Below, one piece after another: positions 1-6,600 of a DNA stretch of 9,504 bases. The number at the start of each line of letters is the position of its first letter. The stretch's first letter is position 1. The notes under the pieces were generated by a model, which saw only the letters and a program-made list of their open reading frames with translations, was not told the DNA's origin and did not search any database. Source of the stretch: an uncultured Fidelibacterota bacterium (lineage in GTDB: Bacteria > Marinisomatota > Marinisomatia > Marinisomatales > UBA1611); NCBI GenBank assembly GCA_913041325.1, contig CAJWHU010000051.1:1-9504 (forward strand). The letters are read 5' to 3'. Both the position numbers and the translations under genes were made by a program.

Positions 1-51
1 TTCCTTGGTTGGCAGTTGCAAAACAGGGATAAAAATAAGAAAACTAATTAA
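1..51 (+). CDS. Possible 3' end of an upstream gene (partial)
   Basis: Frame 1 is open from the window edge to a TAA at 49-51 and would encode FLGWQLQNRDKNKKTN, which looks like the end of a membrane helix followed by a basic cytoplasmic tail. It stops 6 bases before the next start codon, a typical operon spacing. Frame 3 is also open to a TAA at 30-32 and frame 2 to a TAA at 55-57, so the frame choice is a judgement based only on composition and spacing. The product cannot be named. Confidence 0.3.
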   Translation, partial: FLGWQLQNRDKNKKTN

Positions 52-57
52 GCTTTA

Positions 58-219
58 ATGGAAGCACTTCCTCTAATTATACTGCTGTTATTATTTTTTT
101 GTTTTATACTCGTTTTCGAAATTGTAAAAATAAAAAAACAGCTAAGAAAAGTATCCAGATTGACCCAGGTGATGAAAACAGATTTAAAAAAATTGATAGA
201 CAATAATAGCATTAAATAA
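58..219 (+). CDS. Small single-helix membrane protein, 53 aa
   Basis: An ATG at 58 opens a 53-codon frame ending in TAA at 217-219. The product begins MEALPLIILLLLFFCFILVF: a very hydrophobic stretch at residues 4-22, then a Lys/Arg-rich, probably helical segment (residues 23-53) with heptad-like spacing of Ile, Leu and Val. By the positive-inside rule the basic C-terminal part is cytoplasmic. The shape resembles small assembly or accessory subunits, or TatA-like and septum-type mini-proteins, but no family motif is visible and I do not recognise it. No clear Shine-Dalgarno precedes the ATG. It lies 65 bases upstream of the HEAT-repeat gene on the same strand, so it could be the last gene of the preceding unit or share the bc-complex transcript. 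The hydrophobic-then-amphipathic pattern is what makes it more than a chance ORF. Confidence 0.6.
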   Translation: MEALPLIILLLLFFCFILVFEIVKIKKQLRKVSRLTQVMKTDLKKLIDNNSIK

Positions 220-234
220 TTTTATAAATCCTTT

Positions 235-263
235 TTGTTGGGCGTAAGGTTTTTAAATAAATT
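235..263 (+). promoter_or_regulatory. Weak candidate sigma70-type promoter for the bc-complex operon
   Basis: TTGTTG (235-240) and TAAATT (258-263) are separated by 17 bases and match the sigma70 consensus at 3/6 and 4/6 positions. Transcription would start near 270, giving a short leader before the ATG at 285. The region is AT-rich, so chance matches are likely. If the host is Bacteroidota, whose primary sigma factor uses different elements, the call would not apply. Confidence 0.22.
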
Positions 264-284
264 CACCAGTTAATTTTTGGGACA

Positions 285-1166
285 ATGGAACAAACTACAA
301 CATTTGAAGAGCAGAAAAAAGAATCTAGCAGGATCTATTCCCTGTTTTATTCCTTTTTTTTGATTCCCTTTATGATAGCGATCTTTGGAGCCGTTTTCTT
401 TCTTCTCTTTAGATTTATCACATACGAAACTACTGATGCGTCAGAACTACTCAATCAGGTTAAAATAGGCTCAGCGACCAAACGCTGGCAGTCTGCTTAC
501 GAGCTCTCAAAGGTACTCAACGACCCTGATGCAGTGCCCTTTGATTTATCTTTCAAAAACCAAATGGTATCCGCATATGATCACGCTATAAATGATGATC
601 CGTTGGTACGAGCCTACCTGGCCATTGCGATGGGCGCAACGGGGGATCAGTATTACGGAGATAAACTCGTTCTCGGACTAAATGACGAATCAAGAGAGTC
701 CCGGCTTGCTGCCATTCAGGCCGTAGGTATGGTAAAAGAGCAAAGTGCGATTAGTAGGCTTTCTGAAATAATTAAATCGTCCGACTTTCAAGATGAGCGA
801 TTAGCCGCAACTATGTCACTCGGTTTTATTGGTAATAGTAAAACGATACCCCTACTAAAAAGTTTGCTTGACGACGACGAACCTAATATTAGATGGGACG
901 CTGCGATCGGCTTGGCAAAAATGGGTGAAGATTCATCAATCCCAACCATTCAAAATCTAATGGATCGAAATTACCTCTCAACCTTTCCTGAGCTTGACCA
1001 AAATGAAGTAACCAAAGTGATACTAACTGCGATCGAGACGACGACAATCATAGTTGACCAGCGCTTTGAACCACTACTTGAGACACTTGCCAGCTCTGAT
1101 GAGAATTTGAAAGTTAGAAACGCAGCAATTAAAACACTTAAGTTTGCTTACAACAAAAATACATAA
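285..1166 (+). CDS. Membrane-anchored HEAT-repeat protein of the bc-complex operon
   Basis: The 293-residue product has a short N-terminus with KK and R before one strong membrane helix (about residues 18-45), then an all-helical domain. HEAT-like repeats are readable at about 103-131, 133-164, 167-196 and 197-226, each with the 'R..A...L' core and Gly/Asp turn; examples are ESRLAAIQAVGMV, ERLAATMSLGFIG and IRWDAAIGLAKMG. A further repeat lies at 272-288 (VRNAAIKTLKF). HEAT repeats form solenoids that bind proteins; there is no catalytic motif. The positive-inside rule weakly favours N-in topology with the solenoid in the periplasm, where it could hold the Rieske head or the octaheme cytochrome. 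The gene stops 5 bases before the Rieske start, so co-transcription is nearly certain. The start has no good Shine-Dalgarno, but the first Met gives a complete anchor. A role as accessory or assembly subunit is inferred from position only. Confidence 0.85.
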   Translation: MEQTTTFEEQKKESSRIYSLFYSFFLIPFMIAIFGAVFFLLFRFITYETTDASELLNQVKIGSATKRWQSAYELSKVLNDPDAVPFDLSFKNQMVSAYDHAINDDPLVRAYLAIAMGATGDQYYGDKLVLGLNDESRESRLAAIQAVGMVKEQSAISRLSEIIKSSDFQDERLAATMSLGFIGNSKTIPLLKSLLDDDEPNIRWDAAIGLAKMGEDSSIPTIQNLMDRNYLSTFPELDQNEVTKVILTAIETTTIIVDQRFEPLLETLASSDENLKVRNAAIKTLKFAYNKNT

Positions 1167-1171
1167 AAATT

Positions 1172-1726
1172 ATGTCAAAAGAAAAAACAGTACCTAATGC
1201 AGCAGTTGGATCCTCAGCTGAAAACGCCTTTAAAAGACCTGAGAAAAGCAGAAGAAATTTTCTAGGTTGGCTATCGCTAGGCTGGGTTGCGTACCTTGGA
1301 GTTACCGGTGGATTTTTCACTATGATCGTCCGATTTTTGTTTCCGAATGTACTTTTTGAACCACCGCAGTCGTTCAAAATTGGCTACCCTGACGATTTTT
1401 CTAAGAATTCTGTAGACATCAAGTTTAAAAAACAGTTTAACGCCTGGATAGTCAGAGATGAGGAGTCAATATTTGCCCTTTCCACTGTTTGCACGCATCT
1501 TGGTTGTACTCCAAACTGGCTTCCTGTAGAATCAAAGTTTAAATGTCCTTGTCATGGTAGCGGATTTAGAATGACAGGCATACATTTTGAGGGTCCCGCT
1601 CCTAGACCTCTGGAAAGATTTAAAATAGGCCTTGCAAACGACGGTCAAATACTTGTAGACAAGACAAAAAGTTTTAAGTGGGAAAAGGGTGAATGGGAAA
1701 ATCCTGAATCCTATTTGAAAGTGTAA
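1172..1726 (+). CDS. petC: Rieske 2Fe-2S subunit of a cytochrome bc/b6f-type quinol oxidase
   Basis: This 184-residue protein carries both Rieske boxes: CTHLGC (107-112; cluster ligands C107 and H109) and CPCHGSGF (125-132; ligands C125 and H128). C112 and C127 form the expected disulfide pair, and the GPAPRPL 'Pro loop' follows at 141-147. The N-terminus has a twin-arginine signature SRRNFLGW (26-33) directly before one membrane helix (about 33-57), which fits Tat export with an uncleaved anchor. The 2Fe-2S cluster would accept one electron from quinol at the outer site of cytochrome b and pass it on, here presumably to the octaheme cytochrome. Length and motifs are typical of the family. 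It sits between the HEAT gene (5-base gap) and the cytochrome b gene (29-base gap). No Shine-Dalgarno is visible before the ATG. qcrA is an equivalent name. Confidence 0.97.
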   Translation: MSKEKTVPNAAVGSSAENAFKRPEKSRRNFLGWLSLGWVAYLGVTGGFFTMIVRFLFPNVLFEPPQSFKIGYPDDFSKNSVDIKFKKQFNAWIVRDEESIFALSTVCTHLGCTPNWLPVESKFKCPCHGSGFRMTGIHFEGPAPRPLERFKIGLANDGQILVDKTKSFKWEKGEWENPESYLKV

Positions 1727-1755
1727 TGTCTTATTAAATAAATTAACAATCTAAT

Positions 1756-2550
1756 ATGGCAACCAATAAAAACAAAAAGTCCCTTTTAGACACTCTAGGT
1801 GAGTCTCAAATATGGAAATCAATAATTCGTTCTGGAATTCCACGAACACGACGGCAAAGAATGCATGCTGTTCTGGGAAGCGTTTTTTTACATCTTCATC
1901 CTGCAAGGCTACCTAAGCATGCGGTAAAGTTGGGATACACCTGGTGTATGGGTGGACTATCTTTTTTTCTATTTGTCAATCTGACCATTACCGGCATTCT
2001 GCTAATGTTTTATTACCGTCCGACAGTTGAATATGCTTACACGGATATTATTGATCTTGCTGAGCAAGTCCCGCTCGGTATTATGAGGGAGCTGCACCGA
2101 TGGGCTGCTCACTCCATGGTTCTTGTTGTGTGGTTACACATGCTGAGAGTGTTCATGACTGGGTCGTACAAGCCACCCCGTGAATTCAACTGGGGCGTCG
2201 GTGTGCTGCTAATGACTCTTACAATGTTCTTGTCTTTCACTGGATATTTGTTGCCTTGGGATCAGCTTGCAATCTGGGCCGTAACTGTTGGTTCAAACAT
2301 GGCGAGGGCTCACCCTTTTATAGGCCATGAGGGTCCTGGGGCCAGTTTACTCGCAATAGGAGACATTAATTTAGTACATATCGGGTCAGATGTTCGTTTT
2401 GCATTAATAGGAGGCAGGTTCGTCGGCGAGGCTACACTTTTACGATTTTACGTCATACACTGTATTGCTGTGCCGTTTATAATGATGATTTTTATGGCCG
2501 TTCACTTTTGGCGCATCAGAAAAGATGGTGGAATCTCTGGACCTCTATAA
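1756..2550 (+). CDS. petB: Cytochrome b6-type (N-terminal half) cytochrome b subunit
   Basis: This 264-residue integral membrane protein has the four helices A-D of cytochrome b (about 62-87, 111-136, 147-170, 229-252). Heme ligands are H114 and H128 in helix B (within LHRWAAHS and WLHMLR) and H235 and H250 in helix D. The 15-residue step in helix D is the b6-type spacing; bc1 has 14. PWDQ (167-170) and the final RKDGGISGPL match cytochrome b6 closely, so the protein is split from subunit IV at the b6f position. C64, in YTWCMGGL, falls where Cys35 of b6 binds heme ci (cn). Helices C and D are joined by a segment roughly 20 residues longer than in b6. It binds two b hemes and oxidises quinol, probably menaquinol, in the cytoplasmic membrane. 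qcrB is an alternative name. Confidence 0.96.
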   Translation: MATNKNKKSLLDTLGESQIWKSIIRSGIPRTRRQRMHAVLGSVFLHLHPARLPKHAVKLGYTWCMGGLSFFLFVNLTITGILLMFYYRPTVEYAYTDIIDLAEQVPLGIMRELHRWAAHSMVLVVWLHMLRVFMTGSYKPPREFNWGVGVLLMTLTMFLSFTGYLLPWDQLAIWAVTVGSNMARAHPFIGHEGPGASLLAIGDINLVHIGSDVRFALIGGRFVGEATLLRFYVIHCIAVPFIMMIFMAVHFWRIRKDGGISGPL

Positions 2551-2554
2551 AGGA
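2549..2554 (+). promoter_or_regulatory. Ribosome binding site AAAGGA that fixes the subunit IV start
   Basis: AAAGGA overlaps the TAA stop of the cytochrome b6-type gene and lies 7 bases before the ATG at 2562. It is the clearest Shine-Dalgarno in the operon. It favours 2562 over the in-frame ATG at 2508, which lies inside the preceding gene and would add an 18-residue extension with no family support. The overlap of stop and binding site suggests translational coupling, keeping the two halves of cytochrome b at a 1:1 ratio. Confidence 0.75.
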
Positions 2555-2561
2555 TAGTAAA

Positions 2562-3680
2562 ATGTTAGACGCATTCAAAAGCACAGTAGACTACCTATCA
2601 GCACCGACCATCAGTTTCTCAATATTGACTGTTGTTACGCCTATTTTATTTCCTCCAACAGACTGGTTTGACAAAATAAATCGCAAACTTGGTTTTTATC
2701 TACTCTGGACAAAAACTGGTTTAGTTGCTGCAATGGCTGCCATTACTTTCTTCTTCATAGTTGGGTATATGGACACGAACTTTAATGTCATTTTAACGAA
2801 GGCAGACAATTTTCCAATTGTACTAATGGTATATTCCATCTATTATTTTACTTGGCTAGCTATGCACAAAGCTTACGTGAATGACGAAAGACTTGAGAAT
2901 GGTCTAAAGCCTAGTGAATACAATGACCCTGATGATAAAGTACTAGTCTGGCCGGATTTAGTATACATAGAGTTTATCGCACTAATTCTTTTCACTGTAT
3001 TTTTAGTTATTTGGTCAATTTTAGTAGCTGCTCCCCTTGAAGAGCCTGCTAACCCTGCAGCAACTCCAAACCCTTCAAAAGCTCCCTGGTACTTCCTTGG
3101 CCTTCAAGAGATGTTAGTCTATTATGATCCCTGGATTGCAGGTATAGTTTTACCAATATTTTGCGTAGTAGGACTAATGGCTATCCCTTACATGGACATC
3201 AATAAAAAAGGAGATGGTTATTACTCCTTTAAAGAACGAAGAGTAGGTATTTTTATATTCATGTATGGATGGATTGTACTGTGGTTATTTCTCATAGTTT
3301 TAGGAACGTTTTTCAGAGGTCCAAACTGGAATTTCTACGGACCATTTGAATATTGGGACTCACACAAGATTGTGGCTCTAAACAGTGTCAGCCTATCAGA
3401 ATATTTCTGGGTTAAGCTACTTGGCAAGGGCCTACCAGAAAATATCTTGCTCAGAGAATGGTTAGGATTTCTAACTGTTGGAGGGTATCTGTTCGTCCTA
3501 CCTTTAGTGCTAGCCAAAACCGTTTTAAAAGATATGTTCAAAGCATATGGTCCAACTAGGTTTGTTGCACTGATGATATTTGGTCTCGTGATGCTATCTC
3601 TTCCTCTAAAAATGTATCTGAGGTGGATTGCTAATCTGAGTTATTTCATTTCAATTCCGGAATACTTTTTTAACATATAG
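2562..3680 (+). CDS. petD: Enlarged subunit IV (C-terminal half of cytochrome b)
   Basis: From the ATG at 2562 the product has 372 residues, over twice the roughly 160 of b6f subunit IV. The core matches subunit IV: VWPDLVYIEF (129-138), then EEPANPAATP (160-169), then the quinol-site motif as APWY (174-177), then helices at about 191-209 and 228-250. The usual PEWY glutamate is proline (P175). About 125 residues with two predicted membrane helices (about 50-69 and 84-102) precede the core. A C-terminal extension holds a loop with RGPNWNFYGPFEYWD (252-266) and two or more helices (about 299-321 and 331-350), giving about seven helices. It completes the quinol oxidation site. It follows the b6-type gene after 11 bases and precedes the cytochrome gene by 14. 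Enlarged non-PEWY subunit IV forms are known in several non-proteobacterial phyla. An upstream in-frame ATG at 2508 is less likely. Confidence 0.93.
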   Translation: MLDAFKSTVDYLSAPTISFSILTVVTPILFPPTDWFDKINRKLGFYLLWTKTGLVAAMAAITFFFIVGYMDTNFNVILTKADNFPIVLMVYSIYYFTWLAMHKAYVNDERLENGLKPSEYNDPDDKVLVWPDLVYIEFIALILFTVFLVIWSILVAAPLEEPANPAATPNPSKAPWYFLGLQEMLVYYDPWIAGIVLPIFCVVGLMAIPYMDINKKGDGYYSFKERRVGIFIFMYGWIVLWLFLIVLGTFFRGPNWNFYGPFEYWDSHKIVALNSVSLSEYFWVKLLGKGLPENILLREWLGFLTVGGYLFVLPLVLAKTVLKDMFKAYGPTRFVALMIFGLVMLSLPLKMYLRWIANLSYFISIPEYFFNI

Positions 3681-3694
3681 GTAAAGTAAGTTAA

Positions 3695-6600
3695 ATGTTT
3701 ACGAATGACGAAAGATATTGGGACATCAACCTACTAAATAAGTGGTTCGCAATATCGTCCATCATTTTCCTTGCTGTGACTGTATGGATATTCGTTGACG
3801 ATAATGATGATGAATTCAAAGATTATCAACGTGAATTCAGAAAAATGCAAATTCAAGTTGCCCAAGAGAAGTTGGAACAACAGGCTGAAGAAGTTTCGGT
3901 AGAAAAACAAGCATATGAAGATGCTCTCTCTGCCGCAAGGTCTGAATTTGACAGTCGCAGCGAAGAACTTGGAACTTTAATGAGTCAACTTGGTGAGCTA
4001 AAAGACAAGCACTATGACCAGAACATGAAGTTTCAAAGTCACAAAGCTAATGTTGAAGCTCTAAAATATCTTGTTGAATCTGAGAACGCTCACGCCAACC
4101 ATGGGCCCTCTAGCCGGGACGAGTACAATGCAGCATTAGAAAAACTGGATTTATTAAGACTCGCAAGAGAAGATACAGAAATTGAAATAGGTTTACTTGA
4201 AAGTCAGATAAAAGATATTAGATCCATTGTTAAGAAAAAACAGGATGACCTTGACAAGTATACCAAACAGTATACACTAACCGAAAATAAACTTGGTAAA
4301 CTTGATAGAAGTAGAATGTCAATGGCAAACAAGTTAGGGGATATTGTACGAGATTTACCCATCCTCGATTTCCTTGATCCATATTACAAAGTCAATCAGA
4401 TTGTTGTTGCAGATGTGAAATACGACGTCAACTTTGCTGCTGTACCAGTTGTTGATAGATGTACTAGTTGTCATCTGGGAATTGATAATCCAGATTTTTC
4501 TGATGCTCCGCAGCCTTATACTACACATCCTAACCTAGATCTTTATGTAACCTCAAATTCACCTCATCCCATGAACAATTTTGGCTGTACAAGTTGCCAT
4601 GGTGGCAGGAGCAGGGGAACTTCTTTTGTTTCGTCATCTCACACGCCCAATTCATCCGAGGATAAGGAGAGGTGGAAAGAAGAACACGATTGGAAAGTTA
4701 ACCACCACTGGCTCACGCCAATGTTACCCACTAAGTACACTGAAGCCAGCTGTTTTAAGTGTCATAACAATACAAGTGATCTTGCGGGTGGAGAAAAAAT
4801 TAACCTCGGACTAACCTTAATAGATCAGGCAGGATGTAACGGATGCCACCACAACGAGGACTGGCCTACTCTTGCAAAATCTGGACCTAATCTGAAAAGA
4901 ATTAATGAAAAATTAACTGAAGACTGGGTATCTAAATGGGTTAAGAATCCTAGACATTTTCGATATAATACCAGGATGCCATCAATTTTTGAACAACCAA
5001 ACCAGGAAAGTGAAGAGGTTACCGCCTACAATAATGTAGAGATCGCAGGTATCACTGAATATTTATTCGATGGTAAAGAAAAGAATATCGGTAGTAATGA
5101 TGAACAGTTTATAGGTGATGCCATAAGCGGAGAAAAATTATTTAACGCAGTTGGATGCATGGGATGTCATGTATCTGAAAAAAATCCAGAGAATGCTCCA
5201 CACATAAATAATTACGACAATTTAACGAAGGTGCATGGTCCAAATCTTGTTGGAATTGGTTCTAAGGTTTCCGCTGAATGGCTATATGAATGGCTTATGG
5301 ATCCGCAAGCCTATATGCCTGACACGAAAATGCCCAACTTGAGACTAGAACCACAACAGGCAAAAGATATCGCTGCCTATCTCCTCGAAGATAAGAATGA
5401 ATCATTTGATAATCTTCCTGCCCATGACTTCGATCTTGCTGTGCTAGATGAACTAACCACAAACTGGCTAAAAAAGTCAAATCCAGAAAAATTTGCTGTT
5501 GCCAAAGCATCTAAGATGAGTCAAAAGGAAAAACTTAATTTTGTTGGCGAAAAAAGTATACGCCACTACGGATGTTTTGGGTGTCATAATATTGACGGTT
5601 TTGACGATGCAAAACCCATTGGTGTAGAGATAACAGAAGAAGGCTCAAAGCCAGTTGGTAAATTTGACTTCGGTCTCTTCCATGATATCGACCACACAGT
5701 ACCTGCATGGATTGAGAATAAACTAAGGACTCCTAGAATATACGATCGAGGTAAAGAAAGTGAGCACCTTGACTTACTTAAAATGCCTAATTTCTATTTT
5801 TCCGAAGAAGAGATAGAAGCAATCACCGCTGCAGTTCTAGGATTTAATGCAAACAAAGTTAGTGACAACCTGAAAGCACATAATAAGGCACCAGACATCT
5901 ACAAAGAAGGGCATAGATTGGTAAAGCAATATAATTGTCAAGGTTGCCATCAGATAGAAAACAGAGGTGGCCAGCTAGTAGAGCACATTGGACCACCAGA
6001 ATACGGACCACCCAACCTTAATTCCGAAGGTAGAAAGGCTAACCCAGATTGGTTACTGTCTTTTTTCAATAACCCTTCAATTATTCGCCCCAACCTGCAA
6101 GTTAAAATGCCGAGCTTTCATCAAATCAGTGATGAGGAATGGGATGCAATAATTGCATATTTTCAGCATATAGACGATGAGAACATTAATTACAGAGGAG
6201 AGCATGATTTTAACATAAACAGTACTGAATTTATAGCAGGTGCTAAACTACATGAGATAGGCCAGTGTAATAGCTGCCACTTTTATGGAAAAGAGTTTCC
6301 AACAGGTGATGCACCAACCTGGGCAGCAAATTTAGCCATGACCAAAGAACGCCTAAATCCTGAATGGGTAACAGAATGGCTTAAAAATCCACAAAGAATA
6401 ATGCCGGGAACCAAAATGCCTGCACCTTATGTTCCCGACACCACAGTCCTGTATAGCGATGGTGCCAAAGAAACTTGGGGCTCCGAACTAATTGATTTAA
6501 AAGGCGATACAGTTGCAATGCTTGATGGACTAAGAGATTATCTGTGGAATATTGAAGGTGACAAAAACATTGATGACTTAATTAAGGCATACTTTGCAGA

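Noticed and set aside
1138..1377. Minus-strand 79-codon ORF over the HEAT/Rieske junction
   Set aside because: It is antisense to two well-supported genes, and its translation shows no domain or signal.
1734..1744. TTAAATAAATT before the cytochrome b gene, also present at 253-263 before the HEAT gene
   Set aside because: Two 11-base A/T-only matches at different distances from the start codons are easily due to composition; not enough for a shared operator.
2508..2561. Longer start for subunit IV (18 extra residues, beginning MAHQKRWW)
   Set aside because: It lies wholly within the cytochrome b6-type gene, has no ribosome binding site, and the ATG at 2562 has a well-placed AAAGGA.
3335..3541. 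Minus-strand 68-codon ORF inside subunit IV
   Set aside because: Shadow of a membrane-protein gene; no start signal or recognisable feature.
4581..4814. Plus-strand 77-codon ORF in another frame of the octaheme cytochrome
   Set aside because: It overlaps the second and third heme sites, which clearly belong to the main frame.
5295..5510. Minus-strand 71-codon ORF inside the octaheme cytochrome
   Set aside because: Antisense to two repeated cytochrome units; no supporting feature.
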